DNA of 64,000 nucleotides from Reticulitermes speratus (Eukaryota > Arthropoda > Insecta > Blattodea > Rhinotermitidae). The translations under genes and the position numbers were made by a program. Under the pieces are notes generated by a model. That model made no database searches and was not told the origin of the DNA. It saw only the letters and a program-made list of their open reading frames with translations. Location: positions 24,191,711 to 24,255,710 of the forward strand of contig JAJKFL010000012.1 in the NCBI GenBank assembly GCA_021186555.1. Reading direction: 5' to 3'. Shown here in pieces: positions 1 through 10,840 of this stretch (positions within the stretch are counted from its first letter, which is position 1; each line of letters starts with the position of its first letter).

Positions 1-51
1 GACGGTTCTTTACTTTCCTGTTATATATCGTGTCAGAACGGGATGTGTAGG

Positions 52-336
52 GTGGGCCGGATAGCTCAGTCGGTGTAGTGACTCGCTACGGGCTGGACGG
101 TCCGGGGATCGAATCCCGGGGGGGCGGGATTTTCTGTATCCTTCCAGACCGGCCTGGGGCCCACCCAGCCTCCTATACAATGGGTAGCGGGTCTCTTTCC
201 CGGGGGTAAAGCGGCCGGGACGTGAAGTTGACCACCCACCCCCATCTAGTGCCAGGGTTAAAGAAAGAGTAGAGCTATACCTCTACTCCCCTCTGGCCTT
301 CATGGCTGTTCTAGGGGAACTTAACCTTCACCTTTA
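52..336 (+). mobile_element. tRNA-derived SINE, family A, full length
   Basis: The 5' part reads as a tRNA-like pol III promoter: an A-box-like GATAGCTCAGTCGGTGTAG, then a B-box-like GGGGATCGAATCCC. The body runs through GGCCTGGGGCCCACCCAGCC and a run of charged GC-rich sequence to a 3' end of CTTCACCTTTACG. A 14-bp direct repeat, ACGGGATGTGTAGG, lies on both sides (38-51 and 336-349), as expected for target-primed retrotransposition. It is non-coding and would be mobilised by a partner LINE. Other copies of the family lie at 6189, 11313, 11588 and, decayed, at 2700, 12308, 19575 and 56495. The perfect target duplication suggests a fairly young insertion. Confidence 0.88.
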
Positions 337-361
337 CGGGATGTGTAGGCCAAAGAAATGT

Positions 362-386
362 ATATGTGTTATATATATATATATAT
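362..386. repeat. AT microsatellite
   Basis: Simple (TA)n tract just left of the palindromic element at 401-545. Confidence 0.85.
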
Positions 387-400
387 AAATTTTTATTACC

Positions 401-545
401 AACCACTGCACAATTCTTTTTACTCCTAAATGTTTGGGCTACCCATCGTAGCTATCATCAGGGAGTCACTTTTCACATACCTGCCCTGATGATAGCTACG
501 ATGGGTAGCCGAAACATGTAGGACCAAAAAAGAATTGTGCAGTGG
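401..545. repeat. Palindrome with paired hammerhead-like motifs
   Basis: Two arms of about 60 bp are inverted copies of each other: one begins ACCACTGCACAATTC and the other ends GAATTGTGCAGTGGT, with about 20 bp between them. Each arm carries CCCTGATGATAGC, a small hairpin and GCCGAAACATGTAGG (right arm 484-522, plus strand; left arm 425-463, minus strand, where the GAAAC has become CAAAC). A related half-copy is at 4186-4260. The CUGAUGA / stem II / GAAAC order is that of a hammerhead ribozyme core. I infer an origin from the terminal repeats of a Penelope-like element. Confidence 0.65.
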
Positions 546-922
546 TGTAATGTAGACTTGTATGTAAGCAGACTTGTATGTAAAGCAGCTGCACGGAATA
601 TGTATAAAATTGTGTATATATGTATATTGTAAATTTCGTGGCAAATATTAAAACGATCGCTTACATGTTGGAGGAGTATCGTACCTAGAACGTGCTTGTT
701 TGTGGCGGGGAGCGGGAGGTGCTGGACACTGCCTTAGTGCGACGTGCGACGTGCAGTTTACACAAGTAAGGTACTTTGGTAATATACATTTTGGAGTCTT
801 TTTCGCCACGCGTTTGGTTTGTAAGTGATTTTTTTTAACTGCGTGTCTGCCGAGATATTTTATTTGTGGTATGTAATCGAGTCCCAAAACCGAAACCCGC
901 CGCTTTTTAAATAACTTATGTA

Positions 923-1106
923 CAGTCAAACTCGGTTATAACGTCATGAAAGGGACCGAATAATTTGTGTCGTTATAAACGAGTGTTGCTCTAACCGAGG
1001 AGTGTGATGTTATGGTTAACAGTGAGGAATTAATTGGTACCACAGAGTGTCTGACGTTATAGACGAGGTGTTGCATAAACCGATGTCGTTATAACGGGTT
1101 CGTCTG
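923..1106 (+). mobile_element. pogo/Tigger-like MITE (184 bp)
   Basis: The ends are inverted: CAGTCAAACTCGGTTATAAC at the left, and the reverse complement of CAGACGAACCCGTTATAACG at the right. TA dinucleotides flank both ends (921-922 and 1107-1108). CAGT..AACC..GTTATAACG termini with a TA target are typical of pogo-type Tc1/mariner elements. There is no coding capacity, so it is non-autonomous. A second copy in the opposite orientation lies at 25296-25480. Confidence 0.8.
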
Positions 1107-2400
1107 TACTTGTGTTGGAGAAACATTTATACTCCTGTCTTTAATATGTGATTTAGAGCGACTGTTGGTGTTGTTAAAATAAAGTTATTGTAAATGTTTC
1201 CAGGTATTTTGTTGTGAACGGCCAGACCATTGTTTGTTTTAAAATCTTAGCAGCAGAGAATTACTTCCAGAGCAACCCCAAGAGCTACGGCTTAGCAGTG
1301 CCTAGACAGCTAAGTGGCTAACATCGTTATACACAACAAGCATTAATTCTCGGCAAGCACATTTCATAACCAGACGCAAGAGATTAAGAAACGACAGAGC
1401 CATGAAGGTTACTGCTAATGGGGGAAAAATGTAATAAGGAAAGAGACGCGAAACGGTCCGCCAGGCGAATAAAAATTATTTGTGACATGAAATGTATGCA
1501 GGCTAAGACGCTGGCAGGAATAGCAGTTCTCCGTCGTTAGCCAAATATTCGCCGTGTTGTAATGCTGGTTTTGTGTGGCATGAAACTTGTTCTTGTTTCT
1601 GCTAAAGACAGCACAGTTTGCAGACAGTCCGCAGTACGTGTATTTGATACATTAATTCAGATCTGTGCATTGAAGAACTGCATGATTCAGGGTCGCGGCG
1701 ACGGACAGTGTAAAGTGAAAAATTCCTGGGAAGAATGCCTCAACCGGTACAAAATTGCGGTACATTTTTGCTGTCGATATCGAGGTACTGTAACAGACTG
1801 TCAGTGCGATCCTGTCGTTGCAAAGTGTTAACATTAACTGCTCTGTTGTAGGCAACAGTTACAGACGCTGTTTTGTGGCTTGTTTAACGACGTAGTGTCG
1901 ATGATCTTGCTACTAGCGTGTAGTTGCCTGGATGAAATACGAAGTCGACACACCTGTCAGGATGTTCGGTGTCGCGGATGACATTCGAACCGCTGTTTTG
2001 ATGATGATAATATACTGAGAAGCTTATAGTCGCTCAGCTAGCCCATACATTGTTCGTCGTTTATGGAATCTGTTTCATTACTATGTTCACAAGATCCGTG
2101 ATTGGGTCATATAATGTGCCAGATTAGTCCAATCCACATCTTCTGACCCTACTTAGGTAAGTTTAGTAACGTCTTTTTTTCCTCGAGGTTTTTGCGGCCG
2201 AAATTGTGTACGTGTTTCGTATGTCATGCGTACTACATGCCTCGCCCTTCTTGTCCTCCTTGTTTTGATTCGTCTAGGAATGCGTTGAACTAGTTAAAGT
2301 GATAAAATAATGCAGTCGGACGGACAGACGCAGCGTTCCTGTGTCGCACGCATATGATCCAGTTTGTAACACATCTGTAGCAGTTTAATAATTTGATCGC
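1107..2400. other. No recognised feature
   Basis: Unique-looking AT-moderate sequence. Short chance ORFs (for example 1562-1831) show no recognisable domain, and I see no repeats or RNA genes. Confidence 0.5.
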
Positions 2401-2402
2401 AC

Positions 2403-2459
2403 TTACACATACATACATACATACATACATACATACGTACATACACACATACACACATT
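2403..2459. repeat. CATA microsatellite
   Basis: About ten (ATAC)n units with a few interruptions (CGTA, CACA). Confidence 0.9.
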
Positions 2460-2699
2460 CATTCCACAGATCCACAAGTCTGTCGGAAGTGACAACTCGA
2501 TGTGCAATAAGTCATAATATACAAATATACAGCTATACAGACTAAAGAATTTTACATTTGAACACTATAAACGCGTTTTCTCTTCAAAACCAAGATTGTT
2601 TGTTCAGCTTAGCTGCTTAGCGACTTGCAAAATTATGCTGGACAGGAAAGGAGCAGTCGACATACAACATTACAACGGGATTACGTGTTCTCAATAATG

Positions 2700-2890
2700 A
2701 GGCGAGGTGGCTTGGTATAGTAATGGGCTAAGGACCGAGGAATCGGGGTTCGGTTTCTGGCGGGGGTTGGGGTGCAGCCTTCACACTGGCGCTTGGGCTC
2801 ACCCACCTCGTGTCCAGTGTTACCGGCGGCTCTTTCCGTGGGGTGCAACAGCTGTGACGTGAACCTGACCACGTGGCTGTTGCCGTAATT
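2700..2890 (+). mobile_element. Decayed family A SINE
   Basis: Recognisable but degraded: GGCTTGGTATAGTAATGGG for the A box, GGGGTTCGGTTTCT for the B box, then CTCACCCACCTCGTG and a GTGACGTGAACCTGACCAC stretch matching the body of the copy at 52-336. No clear target duplication. Confidence 0.55.
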
Positions 2891-2985
2891 ACGCATAGGG
2901 ACAACTTTGCTGTAGTTGTTTTGTGAGTTTGTATTTGAATGGAGAAATTAGAAGGGTCTGTGTGGGGCCTGACATTGGTCTAGAT

Positions 2986-3442
2986 CAGTGATATTCAACC
3001 TGGGGTACGCGTACCCCCGGGGGTACACGAAACATCTTACGGGGTACGTAAAATTTAAAAAATATATATATTATTTCGTGATAAACACTGAATCATCAGG
3101 GCCAGATTTAGGGTTAGCCACAAGAGACCGGAAGTAAGGACATGCGATTTGGGAGCGCCATTTTTCTCTCTCTCCTTTATGCGATTCTTATCTGGGCGGC
3201 TAGTTTCATTTTATTCCACACAGTGCATATAATATATTTGTTATTTAATAGTTTGACTCTCCTTTTTCGCATTTAAAACTTATTATTCAATACATTATTT
3301 TGGATGTAATTTATGTAACTTATTTTAGATGTAGATTATAGACTGTGTATAACTTGAATTATGCACCAACAAATTTGAGGGTACAAAGTTGAAGAGAAAT
3401 TATATGTGGGGGTACGCGAACACAAAAATTTGAATGCCACTG
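2986..3442. mobile_element. Non-autonomous hAT-like element (457 bp)
   Basis: The element is bounded by a perfect 8-bp target duplication, GTCTAGAT (2978-2985 and 3443-3450), the hallmark size for hAT transposons. Terminal inverted repeats are CAGTGATATTCAA at the left and the reverse complement of TTGAATGCCACTG at the right. Just inside, GGGGTACGCG and GGGGGTACGCGAACAC are also related. The interior is AT-rich with no transposase, so it depends on an autonomous hAT in trans. The intact target duplication argues for recent insertion. Confidence 0.82.
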
Positions 3443-3450
3443 GTCTAGAT

Positions 3451-4180
3451 AGAGGCAATCATTTAATACGAAAGGCAGGTGGGTCATAAGCTTACAGTTG
3501 CCACTTGCTACTTGTACAGAGTAGAATAATGTAATAGGTTTATAGTATGATACTATAACTCCTCTCATGTCTTGCCAGGCTGTATTTCGTGACTTTAGCG
3601 ATGAAGTAACACTGCTATTCCTTAAAATACAGTTGTATTTGGACCGTGTTGTTGCATAATGACTGCCTGACAGCACAATAAATGCGGCTCTTTTAACTTC
3701 GTTCCTCGGATCAGATTTCACGCTTCGTTTGTCGCTTCAGTCATGGATAAACGAGTTGTTGCCTAGGTTTAATAAAGTTGCGCAAAGCTCTTCCCTCCAT
3801 TATTTCACGTGTAAATTTTAGTTATGTCATGGAACATTGGTAGAGTTTTAGGTCTAAAGAATTGTGATGATAATGTTGTTGATATTTTGAGTTGTCTGTG
3901 TAAAGTGTTTGATCTAAATAGTTGCATGAAACTTAATGTTATATATACGTATTCCGTGCGGTTGGTTTACATATGCAATATAGAATACAAGTTATTTGCA
4001 AGAGAGATGTTTGGAGACAGACTTTTATATTTTGCATATTAACGTACTATATTTTAATGTAATGCATATAATTGAAACTGTACAAATTTATTGATACTAT
4101 ATAGCAACTACTGCGGTAAATAATTAATGTACATATTACCAGTCATTGACATAATATACGCTGCGCATGTCTGTGAAAAG
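3451..4180. other. No recognised feature
   Basis: AT-rich unique sequence. Chance ORFs at 3359-3721 (minus) and 3824-4042 (plus) lack recognisable domains. Confidence 0.45.
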
Positions 4181-4185
4181 TGACT

Positions 4186-4260
4186 CCCTGATGATGGCTA
4201 CGATGGTTAGCCGAAACACGTAGGAATACAAAGAAATGTAGTTCAGTGGTTGGTAATAAA
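4186..4260 (+). repeat. Hammerhead-like motif in a Penelope-type repeat fragment
   Basis: CCCTGATGA, then GGCTA ... TAGCC (a perfect 5-bp stem), then GAAAC and CACGTAGGA. The downstream sequence GTTCAGTGGTTGGTAATAAA matches the outer part of the palindrome at 401-545, so both derive from one repeat family. Only one arm is present here. Confidence 0.6.
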
Positions 4261-4535
4261 AACTTATAAGTGGTATGGTAACATTTACATAGCGTAGGCA
4301 TAATACCGTTATTTAATGATCTTGAGGTAGAGAGATGTGAACCGTTGCCAGCGAGTTATGACGTACTGTCTGCCTGCCAAGCCCCGTGCCATAGCGTGCC
4401 TGTGTACTGAGCTGCATATATGCACGTTGCATATCGCCAGACTGTGCCAGTGTTCTGCCGGACCACCGGAGTAGTGGTTACATACCTGCTTTGTAGTCCG
4501 GACAGCCGCGACCACAGCCCAGTACTTATACTCTA

Positions 4536-4742
4536 TACTAAGTTGGATCTTACATGAAGAAATCCGTTGAGAGAGCCTGAACTGGATCGATTTGGCTCAG
4601 GATAGGACTGGTGGCGGGATTTTGTGAAGGCGGAAATGAACCTTCGGGTCCGTAAAATGCGGGAAATTTTCTTGACCGGCTGAGGAACTAAGATTTCAAG
4701 GATGTCACTGCTTCATGGTGTTGGTTAGTTAGTTAGTTAGTT
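4536..4742 (+). pseudogene. LINE 3' end, family 1, 5'-truncated
   Basis: Remnant of the C-terminal end of a non-LTR retrotransposon ORF2 plus its 3' tail. GGATCGATTTGGCTCAGGAT and GGTGGCGGGATTTTGTGAA read as the conserved D-x-x-x-L-A-Q-D-R and R-W-R-x-L-V-N segments of insect LINE ORF2 C termini. AATGAACCTTCGGGTCC matches other copies here. It ends in a short (TTAG)n tract, GGTTAGTTAGTTAGTTAG. Copies with the same 3' structure occur at 15738-15886 (minus) and 60690-61275 (plus). Confidence 0.75.
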
Positions 4743-4790
4743 AACATAATCTGAACCTTTTTAAATTTCTTTACGTTGTGTTCACCGTGC

Positions 4791-5280
4791 ATTTTGATAT
4801 CACTCAGCATTTTGATATCACTCAGCATTTTGATATCACTCAGCATTTTGATATCACTCAGCATTTTGATATCACTCAGCATTTTGATATCACTCAGCAT
4901 TTTGATATCACTCAGCATTTTGATATCACTCAGCATTTTGATATCACTCAGCATTTTGATATCACTCAGCATTTTTATATCACTCAGCATTTTGATATCA
5001 CTCAGCATTTTGATATCACTCAGCATTTTGATATCACTCAGCATTTTGATATCACTCAGCATTTTGATATCACTCAGCATTTTGATATCACTCAGCATTT
5101 TGATATCACTCAGCATTTTGATATCACTCAGCATTTTGATATCACTCAGCATTTTGATATCACTCAGCATTTTGATATCACTCAGCATTTTGATATCACT
5201 CAGCATTTTGATATCACTCAGCATTTTGATATCACTCAGCATTTTGATATCACTCAGCATTTTGATATCACTCAGCATTT
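4791..5280. repeat. 18-bp minisatellite, about 27 copies
   Basis: Unit ATTTTGATATCACTCAGC, almost perfect through the array; one copy near 4971 has ATTTTTATAT. Because 18 is a multiple of three, several reading frames stay open on both strands; these encode only the repeat and are not genes. The array ends directly against TAAACCAACA, which is inverted at about 5469-5478 (TGTTGGTTTA), around the hammerhead-like motif at 5399. Confidence 0.97.
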
Positions 5281-5398
5281 AAACCAACATTCACTAAACC
5301 ATTTGGTATGTTATCTGTGGTCTTTTGGGTAATTACACGGCGTCGTGTGGTAATTATTTGGCATGTTGGTATGTTGAAGTGAACGTGACCTTTAACCC

Positions 5399-5434
5399 CT
5401 GTTGATGACTATTACAGCCGAAACATGTGTAGGG
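5399..5434 (+). repeat. Hammerhead-like motif
   Basis: Reads TGTTGATGA, a weak hairpin, then GCCGAAACATGTGTAGGG. The first core strand is UUGAUGA instead of CUGAUGA, so this copy is degraded. Confidence 0.45.
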
Positions 5435-5479
5435 TTCGTGGACATGCTTAAGAAATAAAGTGCATTTGTTGGTTTAATT

Positions 5480-6185
5480 GTTGAGTGATAGTCTCAACCT
5501 GTTTGGGACAGTTTGTGCTATCGTCCTTTGGATCCAAGTGCTTTTCTTCTGAGGTCCGTAAACAAAAATTCTGTTTGAATGCATCTAACCTCTTTAACTC
5601 CTTGAATAAAGGCAATAGACGGTCTATCTGTAGCCGTAGTTTAAGCATAGTCTCCGTATGCCTATTAGCAAAAGAAGGATTTTAAAGAACAAATGAGGCA
5701 GAATGTTACATTTCAGGATGTCATGCATAACGCCAGCAAGGCAAGCTTGAAATAGAGTTGAAAATGGGATTAGACGCGGACAGGTGCCGTACACTTTGTT
5801 CCACAGAGCTGTTTAATGTGTCGCAGCTACCTTTCGTAACGACGACACACAAACGAACGAAATACCTTTCCTGCGTTGTACTTGTTTCCTTCATATTATG
5901 CGTTGGTAGTTCCTCTGGGGAATAGAAACCCACGAAACGCAACTGAAACCGACAGAAAATAGGAACAAAAAGCGAAATAAACAAGAAGGAAGGAATGTAA
6001 CAATGAATTAAGGAGAGATAGAGAAAGGAATAAACGAGAGAAGGAAGGGAGAATGAGGAAGGAAAATAAAGAAGGAAGGAGAGGCAGAAGCGAAGAAGGA
6101 TGGTCAGAAGTACAGAAAAACGGGAAGAAACAAGGAAAGAAACCAGTGAAGTACTCCCGAAATGTTTTCGTGAAATTATGATGAT
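5480..6185. other. No recognised feature; purine-rich tract
   Basis: No gene seen. From about 5985 to 6150 the plus strand is a GAAGGA-rich purine tract. Confidence 0.5.
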
Positions 6186-6188
6186 GTT

Positions 6189-6372
6189 AAAGGTAAAGGT
6201 AAAGTTCTCCGAGAACGGGCCATGAAGGCCCAGAGGGGGAGTAGAGGTATAGCTCTACTCTTTCTTTAACCCTGGTACTAGATGGGGTGGGTGGTCTCGC
6301 CCCACCGGGGTTCGATCCCCGGACCGTCCAGCCTTTAGCGAGTCGCTATACCGACTGAGCTATCCCGGCCCA
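6189..6372 (-). mobile_element. Family A SINE with internal deletion
   Basis: Minus-strand copy. It starts GGGCCGGGATAGCTCAGTCG, has the B-box-like GGGGATCGAACCCC, and ends in CTTTACCTTTACCTTT. About 90-100 bp of the body present in the full copy (52-336) is missing between the B box and GACCACCCACC. ATGATGAT-like sequence lies on both sides and may be an imperfect target duplication. Confidence 0.8.
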
Positions 6373-6375
6373 CAT

Positions 6376-8530
6376 TGTGATAATGATGATAACTCGAATC
6401 ATCGTAATATGAAGCGTGAAATTCGTGTGATGACATGCAGTAAACACTTCTGTTAGCAAGGCACTAAAACCGAGCTTACGAAGCGTAATATTTCAGAGCC
6501 ATTGCTTCTGGTGCTTTGTCCCCGCATCGCGAGCCGGGGTTCTGCCTTAAAGCAAGCCACATTGCTGCTCTTCAGCCCATAATTCGTCTGTGTGTTCGTG
6601 CGTGCCATGCACAGTTGCACAAAGGGGCAGGTCTGTCTGCCGCCCGCCAGGTTATTTGGTGTGGCGATGTTTCATTAACATAGTACAGGACCTATATGTT
6701 TCGTGAAAAATGTATAAAATATTACGTACGTGGATTTACGCGATACGTGGACTTAGACTTTCTTGATACTAGGAAACATTGGACGACATAACGCCCACAG
6801 ATGTCACTAACGTGCGTGATGTGAGGTCAGGCAGCCTCGTTCAGTGATGGAGTCGTTTAAAGTGAAGTAGGCAGCGCGAGTTCTTGGCAGATCTGACTGT
6901 TTCTGCACCAGCTATTGAGACAAAGTGTCTGGCACCGCGTTCAGAAAATATAACAATTTGATGTGCCACATGACACAGAAGTAACACAGTTCGAACGTAG
7001 CGAAGTGTTTCAGTGGAGGTGACCCTGTTGAGGAACCAGTCGTCTGTCTGTCTCTCTCTTCGTAACCAGGGTATTAGCACAGCAGAACACTTTCCTTCGT
7101 CTGACAGCATCAAGGTCTTGTCCACTGCACGTTGCTTCTGCAAGGTGCGTTGACCCAGCCCGGCCGGGCGACTGCAAGTTACATGTCCCTGTCTGTTGAC
7201 GACGCCGATCCCTTCAACGCGATGTTCTGGACAGCTGAATGCGTCTAAGGAAAGTCGAGGAGGAAAGGCCGTGGAGTATTCTTTCTTTCCTTAATTCCTA
7301 GCTGTCTCGTCTTCTTTCTGCCTTTAGATTTTTCGTAATTTCTTTGTTTTATTCTTTTTCTGCGTTTCATTCTCTTTTCCTTTTTTTGTTTGTATCCATT
7401 ATTTCTGTGTTTTATATATTTCTAGTTTCGTTTTGTCTTCGTATGTTCTGTCTTTGTAACGTCCCTTCCCTCCTCCCTTTGTTCTTTCCATTTTTGTTTC
7501 TTTTTTCTGCCTGTGTCTCTTGCTCGACACAGCAGCTCACTGTGTCTGGATAGCTGGGTTAATCTCAGGCCTCCACCTGCAGAGGACTTGGCTCTGTAGG
7601 CACTTAATATGTATAACTGGAACACGCAGTACAGAATGTTGCCATGCGAAAGTAAATTCGATGTCCCTACAAGCTGAGCGCCACGTCTTTAGAGGCTATT
7701 GTAGCTCTTTTTTGCAACCAGTGTTTCTGAGAGCGTGCTGTGCTGCTACTACGTAGCTGCAGTTCCTAGTGAGCACGCTGGAGTCCAACCAGTTTGGCAC
7801 AGGGCCAGACCGTTTGCTGGATGGCGTTCCAAGTCCTCCATGCGGAAAATGTAAAATAACTGAATTTGATAACAACGGCACATGGTATTGTATGGTAATG
7901 CCTCGTTTCGTAACACCTCGGAGACCTGATTCAAGTACTGGTAATGGGGCTGCAATCAACAGCCTCCAGAGAGGATCCGCCCTAATGCATGTTTATGGAT
8001 ATTGTTTGTTGGTTTTGTTTCTCACGTCGGTGATTGGCTTATGCTGTACTCAGCGACCCGCTATACCTGCAGTTAAGTGTGGTCGTTATTATTAAAGGTG
8101 AATTAACGAAGGTTACGTTTACTGTCGTTATCCTATCAGCCAGGAAGGACGGAATGCCTAAGGAGCACGTAAAGTTCGCCGGTCGAGATATGAAACGCTG
8201 CCCATTCCATTCCATGTTCATTTGAGTCAGAGGAACTTCGCTTTTTGATTTGGATCATGATATCGATTTCTTTAACGAGGTGCTTCAGTATGCACATTTT
8301 GTGTAGCGTCGAATGAAAGAATGATTTATTAGCGATGAATTATAAAGAGAGCGGTAGGAAGCCGTTTTGGCATAATTTAAGGTAGTAGAGCCATGCCAGT
8401 ATTTGCCTGGAGGGACTGGGGTAAACTACGAACAGGTGGAAAGTGGGAGTAAGTGTTTTGGCGTTTTAATAATTGATAAACACCATCCACCAAACACAGC
8501 TATATTTATTGTGTAACGGATTGTTACCAA
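6376..8530. other. No recognised feature; T-rich tract
   Basis: No gene or repeat family recognised. A pyrimidine-rich tract runs from about 7325 to 7515 and produces a hydrophobic chance ORF. Confidence 0.45.
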
Positions 8531-8534
8531 CGAG

Positions 8535-8567
8535 CTACATGTTTCGGTACTGCTGGGCCATCATAAA
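8535..8567 (-). repeat. Degraded hammerhead-like motif
   Basis: On the minus strand TTTATGATGGCCC ... ACCGAAACATGTAG. The first core strand has lost CUG. It lies 170 bp from the better copy at 8739 in the same orientation. Confidence 0.4.
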
Positions 8568-8640
8568 CACTTAGAAAGAAGTTAAAAGTATAAGGTGTAT
8601 TTTAATACGTTTAACAGTTGTAAGCGAGATCTCACAGGAT

Positions 8641-8664
8641 ATATATATATATATATATATATAT
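8641..8664. repeat. AT microsatellite
   Basis: (AT)12 tract. Confidence 0.9.
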
Positions 8665-8738
8665 GTAATTAGATGTGGTAGCGAAATCAACAAATGCACA
8701 AAAGTATATGAAAGTATATTATAAACATAGTAGTACCT

Positions 8739-8776
8739 CCTACATGTTTCGGCCATTTATGTGGCCATCCTCAGGG
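8739..8776 (-). repeat. Hammerhead-like motif, good core
   Basis: On the minus strand CCCTGAGGAT, then GGCCA ... TGGCC (perfect 5-bp stem, 6-nt loop), then GAAACATGTAGGA. CUGAGGA satisfies the CUGANGA consensus. The third hammerhead strand with the cleavage site was not located. Confidence 0.6.
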
Positions 8777-8897
8777 AGTTACGTTACAAAGGATGGATAC
8801 ATCGAGATATTACAGAACTTTGTGAACCAGTGCACAGATATAAAATACTAAGTTTTAAAAACAGATGTTCAAAGTACATACTTAACTTTGAAGTACA

Positions 8898-9337
8898 GAT
8901 ATGTATTTGTACTTGTATCATTCGTTACACAGTAGATATGTATTTGTACTTGTATCATTCGTTACACAGTGGATATGTATTTGTACTTGTATCATTCGTT
9001 ACACAGTAGATATGTATTTGTACTTGTATCATTCGTTACACAGTGATAGTATTGTACTGTATCTTCCTTACACAGTGGATATGTATTTGTACTTGTATCA
9101 TTCGTTACACAGTAGATATGTATTTGTACTTGTATCATTCGTTACACAGTGGATATGTATTTGTACTTGTATCATTCGTTACACAGTAGATATGTATTTG
9201 TACTTGTATCATTCGTTACACAGTAGATATGTATTTGTACTTGTATCATTCGTTACACAGTAGATATGTATTTGTACTTGTATCATTCGTTACACAGTAG
9301 ATATGTATTTGTACTTGTATCATTCGTTACACAGTAG
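8898..9337. repeat. 37-bp minisatellite, about 12 copies
   Basis: Unit begins GATATGTATTTGTACTTG and ends CGTTACACAGTA. Units differ mainly at one position (ACAGTAGA or ACAGTGGA). One shortened, divergent unit lies at about 9043-9078. Confidence 0.96.
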
Positions 9338-9436
9338 AATGAATCGTAAATTTCTTGTCTCTATTTGGCACTTATTAATTTTCCGGCTTTGCCAGGGTAA
9401 GCGTTAACTTACGTTTTCTCATCAAATGTCGCTGCG

Positions 9437-9612
9437 GGTAACATCGATGTGTCGCGGGTAACATATCGCTGTGTAGCGGGCAACATATCGCTGTGTATCG
9501 GGCAACATATCGCTGTGTCGCGGGCAGCATATCGCTGTGTAGCGGGCAACATCGCTGTGTCGCGGCACATCCTGTCGCGGCAACATATCGCTGTGTTGCG
9601 GGCAACATGTTG
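9437..9612. repeat. 22-bp minisatellite, about 8 imperfect copies
   Basis: Unit resembles CATATCGCTGTGTAGCGGGC, with GTAG/GTCG/GTTG variants and several short deletions. More diverged than the neighbouring arrays. Confidence 0.9.
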
Positions 9613-9774
9613 CCTGCGAGCTACGGATTGAGCGGACCTGCACTAGCGTATTCCATCTACTTCTCTTTCATTCGTATATCAGAGCCCGGCGTCAGTAACT
9701 CATTATTTAGCATTAATTACTATACTGGCGAACAAGTATACGTTGTCACTGTTGGCTGTCGCCGTATCTTGAGG

Positions 9775-10840
9775 CACAAAACAAAGCGTACCTGCTAGCG
9801 TCTACGTCAGTTTGCATCCCGAGCCATCACAAAACAAAGCGTACCTGCTAGCGTCTACGTCAGTTTGCATCCCGAGCCATCACAGAACAAAGCGTACCTG
9901 CTAGCGTCTACGTCAGTTTGCATCCCTAGCCATCACAGAACAAAGCGTACCTGCTAGCGTCTACGTCAGTTTGCATCCCTAGCCATCACAAAACAAAGCG
10001 TACCTGCTAGCGTCTACGTAAGTTTGCATCCCGAGCCATCACAAAACAAAGCGTCCTGCTAGCGTCTACGTCAGTTTGCATCCCGAGCCATCACAGAACA
10101 AAGCGTACCTGCTAGCGTCTACGTCAGTTTGCATCCCGAGCCATCACAAAACAAAGCGTACCTGCTAGCGTCTACGTCAGTTTGCATCCCGAGCCATCAC
10201 AGAACAAAGCGTACCTGCTAGCGTCTACGTCAGTTTGCATCCCTAGCCATCACAGAACAAAGCGTACCTGCTAGCGTCTACGTCAGTTTGCATCCCTAGC
10301 CATCACAAAACAAAGCGTACCTGCTAGCGTCTACGTAAGTTTGCATCCCTAGCCATCACAGAACAAAGCGTACCTGCTAGCGTCTACGTCAGTTTGCATC
10401 CCTAGCCATCACAAAACAAAGCGTACCTGCTAGCGTCTACGTCAGTTTGCATCCCGAGCCATCACAAAACAAAGCGTACCTGCTAGCGTCTACGTAGTTT
10501 GCATCCCGAGCCATCACAAAACAAAGCGTACCTGCTAGCGTCTACGTCAGTTTGCATCCCGAGCCATCACAAAACAAAGCGTACCTGCTAGCGTCTACGT
10601 CAGTTTGCATCCCGAGCCATCACAAGAACAAAGCGTACCTGCTACCGTCTACGTCAGTTTGCATCCCGAGCCATCACAGAACAAAGCGTACCTGCTAGCG
10701 TCTACGTCAGTTTGCATCCCGAGCCATCACAAAACAAAGCGTACCTGCTAGCGTCTACGTCAGTTTGCATCCCGAGCCATCACAAACAAAGCGTACCTGC
10801 TAGCGTCTGCGTCAGTTTGCATCCCGAGCCATCACAAAAC
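9775..10840. repeat. 53-bp minisatellite, about 20 copies
   Basis: Unit starts AAAACAAAGCGTACCTGC and includes the palindrome GCTAGC and GTTTGCATCCCGAGCC. Linked variants recur: AAAAC or GAAC at the start, CCCGAG or CCCTAG near the end, and TACGTAAG in a few units. The order of variants from about 9830 to 10040 is repeated at about 10150-10350, so blocks of several units were copied together. Confidence 0.96.

Noticed and set aside
4715..4742. Telomeric repeat
   Set aside because: The unit is TTAG, not the insect TTAGG, and it is the tail of a LINE.
4733..5332. Long ORFs on both strands over the 18-bp array
   Set aside because: The period is a multiple of three, so frames stay open automatically; the peptides are pure repeats with no start context or domain.
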